Assembly (NCBI RefSeq): GCF_016920785.2
Contig: NW_024609837.1
Coordinates: 28,695,033 to 28,759,032 of the forward strand
Direction: 5' to 3'
Length of the DNA: 64,000 bases
Source of the DNA: Ixodes scapularis
Taxonomy: Eukaryota > Arthropoda > Arachnida > Ixodida > Ixodidae
The notes below the pieces were generated by a model, which saw nothing but the letters and a program-made list of their open reading frames with translations, did not search any database and was not told the origin of the DNA. Positions 11,172 to 22,427 of this stretch are shown in pieces. Both the position numbers and the translations under genes were made by a program. Each line of letters begins with the position of its first letter. Within the stretch, counting starts at the first letter, position 1.

Positions 11172-11531
11172 CCGTTCTGTCACCGATCCCCTTCTGCTGG
11201 GTAGCACGGGCGTAGCGAGCCTCTGACGAGCGCTTGGCCGGTGCTTTGTGCGCGAACACCATGGGAACAAAATCCGGGTGGTCTCGACCAGACAACGGTT
11301 TCCCTGCACATAAGCAAGCCTCGGGACGGAGATTGAAATGGAAGCCGCACTTGCTTCAAGAAAGTGCTTGCCGCACAAACGATCGTTCGCGCGAGGCGAC
11401 CATTCCTTTTGATCCACGGATATTATCCACCTTCTATGCCGCTCAGAGTCTGCCGGGAACTTGTGGAAACTCACTCCGCTGCTTTTCTTGTACATATCGG
11501 TGCAATTAACTGCAACACAGCTTCGCGGCAT
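11094..11531 (-). CDS. THAP zinc-finger domain exon (first exon or gene fragment)
   Basis: ATG at 11531 opens MPRSCVAVNCTDMYKK. The C2CH THAP signature is complete: Cys5, Cys10, Cys53 and His56, with Pro26, Trp35 and LCGKHF in place. THAP domains bind DNA and occur in host regulators and in P or Kolobok transposases. After residue 60 the frame loses family character, and its last 26 codons run into the hAT MITE ending at 11171. The true exon therefore probably stops earlier, possibly at a weak GCAA|GTGCGG donor. GC-rich sequence upstream (11532-11700) could be its promoter. No catalytic domain is visible nearby. Confidence 0.62.
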   Translation of the reverse strand: MPRSCVAVNCTDMYKKSSGVSFHKFPADSERHRRWIISVDQKEWSPRANDRLCGKHFLEASAASISISVPRLAYVQGNRCLVETTRILFPWCSRTKHRPSARQRLATPVLPSRRGSVTERQCCRHYQKKVTKYVIRYLQIKGTRY

Positions 11532-11699
11532 GCTGAAATGCTATGACGCCCATGCAAAACGTGCGCGCTTTTGCCCACACCCCCCGGCTCCGGCGCGATC
11601 GCAGCGCCGCCGCAGCTCCGTGACGTCAAGCCCGCGTGTCTTTCCCATCTTACGCCTTCCGGATCGAAGACGTCGCTAATGCGCACGGGCGCCACAGCG

Positions 11700-12990
11700 G
11701 TCCGTGGTGTTTGCGGGACGGCAGAAAAGACAGGAAGCCGCAGTGTGCGTGCGCGGAAACCGAATTCGCGTGAAATAGGTAAAGCGTGTGCACATGCGCC
11801 GTGCCGTCGGCGGCACCACCACGTGACGTGACGGTTCGTGAACGAATGGATGGATAGATGGATGGCGGAGGTTACCTACCAGATCGACGTGAAACCTCTC
11901 GGCCCTCTGCCGCCAGACGACGGTACTGTACGCCTGCCGCAGCCGCGTGTCGTCGAACGCTTCCGGAGTCGGCAGCTGCGCCCGCGTGCCTCGGCGAACG
12001 CTGACTGCGTGTGGCGTCACAGGCCAGTTGGGCCAGCGGAGAGGCGCTGGACGGCTGCTGTTTTGGTCACCGTTTTCGCTCTCAGTCAGGTCCCTCGGTT
12101 GCTCCCGCGGGCATCTATATAGAAACCAACGAATCAGAACGCCATTTTGTTTTCAGCTAGTACGTTGGTCTACTCGTCGGGTGCGTTATCTGTGCGTGAC
12201 GACCAGCGAAGACGGGCCTGTTTAGAGCCGCCTATGCGTTTTTGTAGCGTTAGCTACACTGGCCAAGGTTGAGCAGTTTAATTCACGTGGCTCTCATAAT
12301 GAGCCGTGCTCATTATGGAGCCGCCGCGCGCTCCACCGCCGCCGCGCCGGTCTGCGCATTCCAGAGGAGTGACATCATAGCTGCGCCAGACGCACTGCCG
12401 CGTGCCCAGCTGTGCGCCTCCGTTGCGCAGAAGGCCAAGTCTGACGCTGCACCGGAGCCGCTTGATAGCGCTTCTTGTTTTTTGCGCATAAGCTGGCGCT
12501 ACGTATATCCTGGCATAGCCGAGCTAAGCCACCGCAATTTTTTGTTGAGAGCTGGTTTGACTGCTGCGCGGAAACCAAAACTGCGTTGCGATGTGAGGTT
12601 ATCAGACGAGGTATATAGCTAACAACGTTTTCTTTATCGTCGACGACACAAAACAGAAAACAGTTTAATTTTTTTTTTTGGCTGCCGGTTTTTGCGTTTT
12701 ATGTTTTTGCATTTTGTGCCGCCACGATCACCCGTTGGCCAATCATGAAGAGGCACTGTTTGTAATCTAGAGCCAGTCCGAAAGCCGTCTTGGTGCTTAT
12801 AATAATGGTTGCCAGTTATATATGAAATCGCAGGAAACTAATTCAGAAAGGTAAAAAAAAAAAAAAAAAAAAAAAAAACATTCCACATCCGAGAAAAATG
12901 ATAAGCTTACCGACGGTCACAGTTTTGAACCTGCAGTAAGCACCAACATCGAGGTACCAACAAGATGATCGGGGAATGGTGTATCGTAGC
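11700..12990. other. GC-rich stretch, no gene recognised
   Basis: CpG-rich sequence with several short overlapping frames and no family motif. A 21-bp palindrome (ATAATGAGC, CGT, GCTCATTAT) lies at 12296-12316. A long A run lies at 12852-12878. The GC-rich part may be promoter sequence of an unseen exon. Confidence 0.35.
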
Positions 12991-13000
12991 GGTTCTAAGC

Positions 13001-13775
13001 CACTGGTTCCCAAATAGGGGTCCGGGGACTTCCATTTGGAGCCCGGACCATCAGTCAAGCCGATCACTAATATTTTTATTGATGATGGCTGCCCCCAAAG
13101 CTGTATAGAGAGGGTGACCATTATCTACAGCGTAGAAAGCGGGTCATCGAAAAAAAAAAAAAAAGATTTGGGGGGGGCGGAGCGGGGCCTAAGGAAAAGA
13201 GCAAGCTCCGCTACAATTCAGTTCACTGTACAAATGCACGTTTCTAATGTCCTTAGTTTTGTTGAGTACCACGAAGACCTTTCTCTTTCATTTTTAAGCA
13301 AAACCGAAGCATGCCAAGTATAGTGATATGAAAAAAGTGCCCCGAACATAACGCATTCAAAGAAGGAACCACAGAAAAAAGCTATAAATTTACTCTATGA
13401 GAGGTTACGATTTTGTATGTTTATTTTTATAAAATGTATTACGCATCTTTTACCCATTTATATCTACTCGCTTGGCACTCATTTCGCAACTACGCACTCC
13501 CACGAAAACGGGACGTGAGGCTTTATTGAGACAAAAGGACGGGACGGCAGGAATGCACCTCTAAAATTGGACTGTCCCGGTCAAAACGGGACCGTCTGGT
13601 CACCTTATGCGCGCCGAGCGAGTTGATTCTTCTGTTTCAGGGCTGCGAAGTTGGCTTGCACGAATTTGCTCTTCTGTGACGCAAGACCCCATCTAACTCT
13701 CGGACAGATGGGGTCCCCAATCACCCCCGCCGATCCGGATGGGGTCCCCGACGCACGAGTGGTTGAGAACCACTG
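13001..13775. mobile_element. hAT-type element (775 bp)
   Basis: The left end is CACTGGTTCCCAA and the right end, reverse complemented, is CAGTGGTTCTCAA. Both resemble the CAGTGGTTCTCAA ends of Charlie-like hATs. The flanks TTCTAAGC (12993-13000) and CTCTAAGC (13776-13783) match at 7 of 8 bases, as a slightly decayed 8-bp duplication. GGGGTCC/GGACCCC subterminal sequence is also inverted. No transposase frame remains. Confidence 0.72.
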
Positions 13776-14065
13776 CTCTAAGCAACGAGGTATAGCTACA
13801 GGTTCCAAGCATGACTACAGCGATGTTTCGGGTCCTTATTTTGAACCGGCGCTTATCGATGACCGTGTTCTCTTCGTTGCGTACACTACGAAAGTGTAAT
13901 TAGCAGAAATAAGCGTTCGTTAAGCTCCACTCGCTCTTCTGAATGTGGTGCTAGCTACGCGCCCTCAGAGCCAACCAGTCGCCTGGCAGAAGAGTGATCA
14001 CGTGTCGAAAAAGAGACGTGGTCCAACGAGGACGTAGCTTCCACCGCAGTCTCAGCTTACACTCC

Positions 14066-14308
14066 GTGTCATGAGTTGCATGCCGTACAGGCGAAGGCAA
14101 CGCCAGAAGAGGGGAGGAAGAGCAAGCACTAGGAAGGCTAAGGAGGATGAGAGAAACCTCCTTTCCTCCCTAACGTTCCCAGTGCTCTTCCTTTCTCCCC
14201 TCGACCTCGATTGCCCTCTCTCTCGTCTCGCCTTCCTAGGGCTCTGCCTTTCTCTCTTCGCCTGGCGGTGCCTTCGACTGCACTGCACAGAACTAGTGAC
14301 ACGAACTA
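14066..14308. repeat. GA-rich foldback (about 240 bp)
   Basis: The left arm (GGCGAAGGCAACGCCAG, then GA-rich, then CTAGGAAGGCTAAGG) is repeated inverted on the right with moderate divergence. It resembles in style the purine-rich hairpins at 46607-46740 and 53731-53907. Confidence 0.6.
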
Positions 14309-14582
14309 TAGGCGTATGCAGAGTTCGTCTGACCTGGAGATCCTTGCAACCCGGTTCCTGCGGCGCCGAATCCGACGCCGATGCAGAAGGGTGGGCATGA
14401 GCTGTCCGGTCTCGACGCAGTGGCGAATTTCAGCCTCAATCTGACGATGGTGTGCAGCACGTGTAAGGAAATAAAAGAAGCGTCATGGGGTTTCATTTTC
14501 ACTCGGATCCGCGGTCGATAACGATTGAACGAGTGATTAGGAAGTAGGCAGAGCTATCCATATTTATTTCGGGTGTATCTCA

Positions 14583-14725
14583 AAACGTCCCATTCGCATT
14601 TGAACCTTGCACATTTCGACCTATTCTCATTTGGTCCTTCTCGTTTGAACCTTCTCATAAGATCCGAATCGATTTTTTCGCAACTGGACCCATTCTCATT
14701 TCGCCCGTTCGTGCTACGACCGAAT
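14583..14725 (-). repeat. Degenerate array of 'gggtccaaatgagaa' units, left arm
   Basis: Short units (CATTCTCATTTGGTCC, TTCTCGTTTGAACC, CATTCTCATTTCGCCC) recur about every 13-26 bp. The same units occur in opposite orientation at 15535-15762, making long inverted arms around a hAT MITE. Confidence 0.65.
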
Positions 14726-14951
14726 GGCACTAGTTCGGCATGGTTCTAACGTCGTTATGCCTTCGCGGCTTTGTTGATGAGCCTTGCCTTGCTTGTGCAC
14801 CCAACATACCATCATATATATGTTATGTGTAGAGGTACGCACTGAGAATCGTAAATTGACGCCTGCTTCCCTTCCTCTAAGCAAACGAGAAAAAAAGCAA
14901 TGAACATTTAATTTGGAAACTTTGATTGAACAGAAATAGCATACGAAATTG

Positions 14952-15263
14952 CAGTGGTTCTCAATCATTGATGTTTCGCAGACGCCTTGCAGAAAGGCGG
15001 AGATGATGCAGGACCCCGTTCGGGGTGAGGGGCATAGAAAGGTATAGGTTATCATGATAATAATTTAATAAATGGACGTAACTAATTGCTAGTGTAAAGT
15101 AGACTTATCTCATTGACATACACACGAGAGTACTCTCCCGAAAATTGAAATATTTCTTCTCAACGTGAAGAAAGACAACTATTATTGCCGTGGCTGACTG
15201 ATGAGACAGTGCTTCGCAGAGACCCCTAGGATGTCTTCGCAGACCGCCTTTTGAGAACCACTG
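14952..15263. mobile_element. Short hAT-type MITE (312 bp)
   Basis: The ends are CAGTGGTTCTCAATC and GAGAACCACTG. GCAGACGCCTTGCAGAAAGG near the left and CGCAGACCGCCTTTTGAG near the right extend the inversion. The flanking 8-mers do not match, so the target duplication is lost or the ends are misplaced. Confidence 0.55.
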
Positions 15264-15534
15264 CATTATAGAAGTGGTGGCATTGTCCCAAGTCGAGAGA
15301 CCTCAAACAACGTGACATTTCGGAATATGATCTGGCTGCGATAAATAGTTGGTCTGTTTTATTGTCAGCTAGTAGCTTTCCACGACGACCTCGACGCGCA
15401 GCTAAATTCCTTAGCAGAGAGAGTATGCCTGTAACGTGGCACACACACACGCACACACACACATACATACATACAAGTTATATCAATGTATTTATTAATA
15501 TTACCCTAAAAAACGATTTTGGTATAGAAAGAGT

Positions 15535-15762
15535 CAAGTGCGACGGGTCAAAGCGAGATATTTTTGAGAATGGCTGTTTTGAAAAGGGCCAGGTGAAAAG
15601 GGCGAAACGAGAACGGGTCCAAATGAGGAGGGTTGGAATGCGAAAGACGAAACGGAAAAGGACCAAATGCGACAGGTCCATGAGAGAAGATCTTTTTTGA
15701 GAATGGTTGCTTTGGGAAGGGCCAATTAAGTGAGAAGGTCGAAACAAGAACGGGCTCTAACG
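15535..15762 (+). repeat. Degenerate array of 'gggtccaaatgagaa' units, right arm
   Basis: Units such as AACGGGTCCAAATGAGG, GGACCAAATGCGACAGG and AGGGCGAAACGAGAAC recur across 230 bp. They are the inverted counterpart of 14583-14725. Confidence 0.65.
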
Positions 15763-15779
15763 ATACCACCCATTTATTT

Positions 15780-16340
15780 CATCTTTAATTCGGATGAGTG
15801 GGTAGCGATGGGACAAAAAGGGACACACATGACACTTAAAAATAAAAAGAAAAGAGCAAATTGAGATTGTTTGAAGTCATATAAAATAAAAACAGGAATC
15901 ACGTTAATTAGTCTTTTATTTTTATCGCTAAACAGAGCTTAAAAACTTTCTTGTGAAAATTATTTTAAAAATATGGTTTTAGTTTTTGGTTTTGTCAGAG
16001 TTTGAGAAACAAAAGTTACCTGTTTCATCACGTTATAAATGACTTGGTCGGTGCCATCATCTTCTGGGCTGTAAAACAAACGTCATAGAATCAGACTTTC
16101 GAATGGTCCATCCGTTAGATAAAATTTGAAATTTTAGAGAAAAGTCATGCTGTAAACGATTTACTAGTTCCCGCGAATATGTTTCTCTATGGAGCAAATA
16201 CATAGCACACCACCCCAATTCACAAAACCTGGAGCCCGCGAAAATTAAGTCGTTTATAGTATTGCAAACTAAAGGATATATACATATATTGCCGTGAAAG
16301 CCTCACAAATGCGGTCTGCGCGAATGAGAGGCGGAAGTTA
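15780..16340. other. No gene recognised
   Basis: AT-rich sequence between two repeat structures, without a coding or RNA signature. Confidence 0.4.
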
Positions 16341-16346
16341 TGTCCA

Positions 16347-16758
16347 AGAGAGAATGCAACCAATAAATGCCTTACTAACAAAAACTCACTAATTATTATT
16401 ATTTTTTTTTTTGTTAGTCGTTTTAGAGGGCGCATGTTGATATCGAAGAAATGGAGGCAATCAATGCTGGAAGTCAGCCCAGATTTAAAAAAAAAAAATA
16501 ATAATAATAAAAAATCCTGGATCGAGCACACAGTTCGAGTTATTTATTGAAATGTATGTGTCAATAAATAACTCGAACTGTGTGCTCGATCCAGGATTTT
16601 TTATTATTATTATTATTTTTTTAATCTGGGCTGACTTCCAGCATTGATTGCCTCCATTTCTTCGATATCAACATGTGCACCCCTAAAACGACTAACAAAA
16701 AATAATAATAATAATTAGTGAGTTTTTGTTAGTAAGGCATTTATTGGTTGCATTCTCT
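16347..16758. repeat. Near-perfect 412-bp foldback with 10-nt loop
   Basis: Two arms of about 200 bp, starting AGAGAATGCAACC and ending in its complement, meet around a 10-nt centre at 16551-16560. Each arm carries an (ATT)n tract. The arms differ by only a few indels and substitutions, implying a recent or homogenised structure. A transcript would form a long hairpin. Confidence 0.92.
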
Positions 16759-17082
16759 ATTTGTCGACACCGAAACCAAACGCGCGATGCCCGCCGTAAG
16801 GACAACCCTAGTTGAACCATAGAGTAATTGTTTGATGCCTGAGGGTCACGTGTTAATAACGAAATTTGCGTCACTATTTCGCGTGCTGCGGTTTGCATAG
16901 CACGAGCTGTGCTATGCAACCCGCAGACGCCGGCTTTTTTTTTTTTTTTTTAGTAGTTGCTGAAGCCCCCATTGCCCCCCCCCCCCCCCCCCCCCCCTTT
17001 CTGTTCCGGGGTCCCAGTGTATCCCGACGATCATCTCGTCGGTACGTCGGTATGCCCGGCGAGACAGAGTAGACGTCAAGTG

Positions 17083-17223
17083 AAGGGGTGTCCAAACAAC
17101 TACAAAACGCACGACTCCGACAAATCGTGAAAATTGAAGCGGGCGCGAAGCGGGCGCGTCCGCTTCAATTTTCACGATTTGTCGGAGACGTGCGTTTTGT
17201 AGTGTCCTGTTTGGACACCCCTT
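17083..17223. repeat. 141-bp near-perfect foldback
   Basis: AAGGGGTGTCCAAAC at the left is matched by GTTTGGACACCCCTT at the right. The arms include CGACAAATCGTGAAAATTGA. The centre is GCGCGAAGCGGGCGCG. Differences between arms are a few single bases. Confidence 0.9.
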
Positions 17224-17426
17224 TAGAGAAAGTACGAGCGGCAGGAAAGGGATTCGGCCGAGGATACTGAGTTTGCGGGACGCATTTCGTAGCGGCGAGC
17301 GGGCCTTTGCCTTTTGTTACATAAAGCGCCGTTTCCACGCTTCAAGCGCACCTTCGGGGCCCCCTGCCAAGCCAGTCGCGCCAGGGTTTTTATTACCATG
17401 AGGCACGGCCAGCTCGCTTGTTTCTA

Positions 17427-17612
17427 AAGGCCTGTTCACACATGGAGCGGAGCGCTACAAGCATAGCGCTAACCTCGCGCTTAGCGCGTGCTGACGGCAG
17501 CGTTCACCAGCTTTGTATCGCACCGTCAAAACTGTTGCTCATGGCAGACGATAAGTAGCTGACGACGCGTGAGGAGCGCTACATCAGCGCTTCGCTGCAT
17601 GTGAGAACCGGT
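17427..17612. mobile_element. Possible PIF-like MITE
   Basis: GGCCTGTTCACACATGGAGC faces a reverse-complement copy near CGCTGCATGTGAGAACCGG, with AGCGCT units inside both ends. The GTTCACAC start is like the 1168-1859 element. No clear target duplication. Confidence 0.42.
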
Positions 17613-17619
17613 GCAACGA

Positions 17620-18940
17620 TATTCAGTTGGAATCTTTTTTCACTATACACGAGCTATACTGGCACTAGTGGGAGTCAAGGATACTCGCACGCAACGCCAC
17701 TGACCAAGAAACTCCTTTGTTGCGGTGTAATTTCAAGGACAAAAGCGATCATTTTCACTCAATCTCTCCTTTGCAAAATTTCATGACGTGTAACGTGGGG
17801 ATCGCAGTACACCCATATGACGATATTTGAATGCTGTTCATAGATTGGACCCGAGCATTGCGTGGGTACTCGACTTGGGCTCGTGATAATTACTAGCTCG
17901 AGAAGCATTCGGGTAGTGGCCCGTGTCCAATCGCTGCAACGACGACAACAGCCGAGCCATAACAATGTCTGGAACTCAGCGCGTGTCCTGTGCTTTGCCA
18001 ACCCCAGCGCGTGGCTATGATCAACATTGGCGGCATATAATCGGCTCCAGATCACGTGGCCGCTTGTTTGTCTGCGAGTTGAGGGGGTGAACGCTGCTCG
18101 TTTTGCTTTAATTTTTTTCTGGGACTTCTATTGCGTGGGGTGAAAAACGAACGCGTGTTTCATATGTCATTAATGTCAGGGATCCGTTCTAAGCGGTATT
18201 TGCGCAAAGTGCAAAAATTCTTGCATCGCCCCTTTAAGTATTGTCGTGAGAGTTGTCTTGTTCGTTATTTTAGTTATCCTTGTCTCAAGGTTTAGATTAT
18301 GACGGATAACCTTGCGTTGTTTACCAGCATTTCGCACAATCGGAACAAATTTTTTTTTTTGCGACAAAACAGTTTTTGACTTCAAAACTTTGTCGGCGGC
18401 ATATCGAAACATTCTGCTCGTAGCGCAATCGCACATATATACGAAACATTCCACACGCACTGGCTAACGTCATCGTCGTACGCTCGGCACGTTTTTCCGA
18501 GTTCACATGCAACAAAATTAGGAACCTTTGTTGAAGATATGGTGCGTGTCCAGGCAGTTAGCGGCATCCTACGCCTTGGTACGCGTATCCGCACAGTGTG
18601 AAGTACGCCCCCAGCATGGTGCAGGGCACCGCCCTTCCCTAGCGTGACGTCACGTGCAAGGCATGTATAGACTTGACTGTTAACTGTTAAGAGTAAAGGC
18701 CGGTCAATGTACCGGGTCTTATTTGATAAGTAAACAATAGGACTTATCATCAAGGAAAGCTGTGTTTAAGATGTTATCAGTCATACATTGATTGGCAGAC
18801 AGATGTTCAATCAGTACCAACTCGTCCAGCTTACCGCCTTACTACTGTCAATGTTTCTTTTTTTTTTTTTTCACTTTGGAACTTTTTGTTTTGAGACTTT
18901 TACAATGCGCCAATTATTTTTGCATAAAGGATTTTTTTTT
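17620..18940. other. No gene recognised
   Basis: Mixed sequence with short unconvincing frames and T or A tracts near 18349 and 18858. I see no family signature. Confidence 0.4.
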
Positions 18941-18943
18941 TTT

Positions 18944-19002
18944 GGGCGGGGGGGGGGGGGGGGGGGGGAGGGAGGGGGAGGGGGGGGGGGGGGGAGGGGG
19001 CC
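18944..19002 (+). repeat. Near-continuous poly(G) tract
   Basis: About 59 nt consisting almost only of G with scattered A. It could form G-quadruplexes and may also be a sequencing or assembly weak point. Confidence 0.85.
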
Positions 19003-19223
19003 GCAAACATTTACCTTGACGGAGGTTCCTGAATTTGTTGATCAGTATCCTGCTCCTCCTCAATGCCGTAAAGTTCGTCCCTCGAGATCACACGGGAACC
19101 CCTGAATAAGAGAATGATAAGAGAATGGAGACAGAGCGATTCTTGTGAAATGCGAGATGGACTTGCAAAACTTGAGGTGAACTGTGCTATTGTTCTTGCC
19201 TGACGCTTGTCCTTAAGATCCTT

Positions 19224-19935
19224 ATGTCGGAACAAAACTTTTTCACTGCCTCTGAGCTAAAGGCTCACCTTGAAAATGACCACTTCAAATCGTTCAATTG
19301 TTTTCATTTAAATACGCGATCTGCTCGTAATAAAACTGTCGAGCTTGGTCTACTCTTTGACAAATTTAATTTTTTGTTTCACGTTATTATGTTTGGAAAC
19401 GTGGTATTCTGATGAAAATGCCGTTTTTAGTCTATAGATGTATAATGGATACTATTTGAACAGAACAATTGGACGCGGAGGGGGGTGTATCAATAATGCT
19501 TAGAAATAATATGTGCAGGAAAAAATAGAAGAACACTCATGTGCCAGTAAAGATTACGAAGTGCTGTCCTTGCTCGTTGATAAAATTATTATCTCGGTAA
19601 TCTATAGGCCGCCAGATGGGAACGTGATAACTTTTTTTTTCTTTTTTAGAAACGTACTTTAGATTTGCAACCGAGAATAGTTATGCTATTATTTTGGGAG
19701 GAGATGTTAATCTAACATGCTGCAGGATACACCTAATTAAATACAACTATAACTCTTACTAAACAGTAGCGGTTGTTTAAACGTAATTACATCACCTATG
19801 CGAGTCACGGCAGAATCATCAACATTGCTCGACTTGTTTATTACAAATTTGGTTTTAGCTTATCTAAAATCGGGGATAATAAGCACGGACATTAGAGACC
19901 ATCTGGGTATATTTATTTCCGTAAAAAAAAAGAAA
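19224..19935 (+). pseudogene. Non-LTR retrotransposon, endonuclease (EEP) region, broken
   Basis: Translated in shifting frames, the piece gives FNCFHLNTRSARNK, then GRGGGVSIMLRNN, VLSLLVDKIIISVIYRPPDG, ILGGDVNL, and SSTLLDLFITN followed by DIRDHLGIF. These follow the order of the EEP endonuclease of CR1/Jockey-type LINEs (N of the first block, the YRPP block, GD.N, and the S/DH block). Several stops and frame changes make it non-functional. Orientation and order fit the reverse-transcriptase pieces at 22020 and 42625, so all three probably derive from one copy. Confidence 0.72.
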
Positions 19936-20222
19936 AAAAAAAAAAAAAGCCAAAACTACGAGGAACCAATTTCGTGGAGACTTTCATATAAGAGAAGGCA
20001 GCCTTTGTGAATGGACCTTTTCCGAGAAACGTTCTGCGCACGCGCGAGCGCCCGATGCCAAGCGGCGGAAGTCGGAACGAAAAATCGAGGAAATTCGGAA
20101 TGAGCCTGTGGATAAGCGAGTAGAACAGGTAATTGCAGCATATATATAATTGGGTTACACAAAAAAAGAAAGTAAACGGAAAGAAAAACACAACGATAGG
20201 GTGGACGTTACGGGTGCCCATC

Positions 20223-20240
20223 TTTAAAGGGACCATGAAA
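20223..20240 (+). other. Possible TTAA-type element terminus (TTAA|AGGGACC)
   Basis: TTTAAAGGGACCATGAAATG matches the TTAA plus AGGG form of Kolobok ends seen at 51850 and 54044. No matching right end was found, so this is tentative. Confidence 0.3.
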
Positions 20241-21910
20241 TGACTTTTTTACTTTTTCCAGATAACTTTTACATTAAACCGTCAATGTTCACTGAATGCC
20301 GAACAGGCATTTGTTTTCGTCTCGGTTTATTAACTTCTACACAAAAAATTATTGAAATATCGACTTTTTCTTGACCGCAAAACAAGCCGTGACGTACGAT
20401 GTTTCCGGAACCGGAAGTTCTCTCTGCAGTAGGAGATGGGAGCGTTAGCGAGTTGGGGTGCGCCGGTGGGTTTTACTGCGCCGATGTCACCGACGTATTT
20501 TCTGAATCGGCGCCTCTCATCGCCGCATCGCAGCTGAGCGAAATTCAATGAGATACGTTGCGCTACAGCGACAGCATGGGACTAGTCCCATACGCCGGTA
20601 TGCCTGTTGGGAAGTGCAGCGAGTCTTCCGGTGAAGACTCGGTCCCGGCCCGCAAGCAGAGAGAAGAAACCCGACCCTCACTTTCCTTCTCGCCACTGTG
20701 AAAGGAGGAAATTGCCTCTCGTTTCCTTCTCGCCATTTTCCGATTTTTTTTTTTTTTTTTTTGCCAGCTGGCTGTTTTTTTTTTTTGTTTTTTTTTTTTT
20801 TTTTTACAAGTATGGGGTGGAGGAAATGAAAGCTTCAAGGATTTGAAAAGATTATCCAGAAGCCAGCCGGCACACCTGCGACAGGAGCTGAACCAACCGA
20901 GTAGCTGTTTTGAGCAAGCTTGGCACTTGCTCTTCCCAACGAGTTGCATTGGCTTTTTTTTAGCATTGGTTTGGAAGACGATTCTTTACTGTTGTGAGAG
21001 CACAAATGCCTTGTTCTGCTCAAAGAAGTAGTCATTGGGGTATCAATTTTAATGTAAATATCTGATTTGGCATCTTTCAACAACGGGAAGTACGAGCAGC
21101 GTTTTTTGTATATCAGGGATGGCGCTCCATAGACCAGTGGTTCTGAATCATCATGGTTCGTAAACCCGCAGAGGTGACGGAGGGTCCCATCCGTAGTGGG
21201 TCTACTACTTTTCGGTGTAGAGCGTTTTGCTGTAGGGCATTTCAGTAGGACTTTTTGGTGCACAGACATTTCAGTGTACGGACTTTTTGCTGCAAAGATT
21301 TTTCGGTGCGCGGATACTTTGGTGCACGGACATTTTCTGCATGGACATTCGACGCTATGGTTTGCTCGCCGGTATTTCTTTTCCAACGTACGCAGACACG
21401 CTTCACATCGTGTTTGTGCGTTGAGTTGATAAAGATAGTCTCCTCTATAAGGTTTTGACTTTATTATTGGTCCTGCGTGTAGGAAACGACCCAAACAGCA
21501 AGACGTTTGAAGTTGTTTGTGTATTCAGAACAATTTTGAATATCTTCAAATGCGCCTCCTCCACGTAATCGCATAGCTCCGATTGTTAATAATAAAGTGT
21601 GATGACCACGCACGACAAAAAAAAAAACAAAAAAAAACAATGTAATTATCACTTGTAACTCATTAGAGAATAAAGTAGGCGTGTGCGGGTACAAAATAAG
21701 TATAATTAAATCAAATGTCGATTTGAATCAAGTAAACAAGCCGAATTTGGTGAATGCTAAATCTATCTTATTTTGTATCAAATGTTTGCTCATTCTCGTA
21801 CGAAAAAAACAAAAAACAGTGACCACAGATCATACACAAAGTATGATCTGTGGTCAACGTCTATTTCCATGCCGTAATGATGTCGCCGGACGCAAAGAAC
21901 TGCCTTACAA
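20240..21910. other. Repeat-rich, no gene recognised
   Basis: T-rich tracts lie at 20745-20806. A hAT-like end, CAGTGGTTCTGAATC, lies at 21134. A degenerate array of GGTGCACGGACATTT-like units covers 21200-21360. A hairpin of GACCACAGATCATAC with its complement lies at 21822-21857. The stretch separates the endonuclease and RT pieces of the broken LINE. Confidence 0.45.
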
Positions 21911-21919
21911 TCATGCTTA

Positions 21920-22019
21920 NNNNNNNNNNNNNNNNNNNNNNNNNNNNNNNNNNNNNNNNNNNNNNNNNNNNNNNNNNNNNNNNNNNNNNNNNNNNNNNNN
22001 NNNNNNNNNNNNNNNNNNN
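21920..22019. other. Assembly gap (100 N)
   Basis: Exactly 100 N, a placeholder length for a scaffold gap of unknown size. Continuity across it is inferred by scaffolding, not by sequence. Confidence 0.99.
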
Positions 22020-22289
22020 TGACATTTTCTGATAAGCATGATATAATCGCTTCGTCACAGTTTGAATTTCGCGAAAACCGATCTACGGAACTTTCTCTTT
22101 TAAAACAAAAATATTACATTTCGCGTAGTTTTGAAGATAAAAAGATGACACTGAGTTTTCATCGATTTCAGCAAAGCATTCGATCATTTAATATGTTAAT
22201 CGGAAAGTTGGAAATGTACGGATTTCGTGGTTATGCCTCAACTTTAATTGCGTCATACCTATCGCATCGAAAACAGTATGTTCACATAA
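22020..22289 (+). pseudogene. Non-LTR reverse transcriptase, N-terminal half, interrupted
   Basis: Readable blocks are SQFEFRENRSTELSLLKQK, then a degraded F.DFSKAFD block seen as FHRFQQSIRSFNMLIGKLE, then YGFRGYASTLIASYLSHRKQ and YVHI. These match RT motifs 1-3 of LINEs. The frame stops dead at 22289 after YVHI. The next expected residues (N-G, then the GVPQGSILGP block) occur at 42625 in the correct phase, which is why I treat this as one retrotransposon cut by an insertion. Confidence 0.8.
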
Positions 22290-22427
22290 CCCAAGCAGCA
22301 CACTTGCTTGGGCTAGCTGGGGCCAGGATGGGGCCTTGGCCGTTGTAGACTGGACCGGGACCGCCCAGGGAATTCGGTGAACTGCCAGCCTGGCGTCTCA
22401 CCGTATTTCCCGGGCACCGGTATGCCA

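Noticed and set aside
15430..15475. (CA)n/(CATA)n stretch as a CRISPR-like or regulatory array
   Set aside because: It is an ordinary microsatellite; the organism is eukaryotic and there are no spacer-repeat units.
20835..21494. 219-codon minus-strand open frame
   Set aside because: No recognisable domain or splice context; it overlaps a degenerate repeat array (21200-21360) that explains its repeated KSP/HRK-like words.
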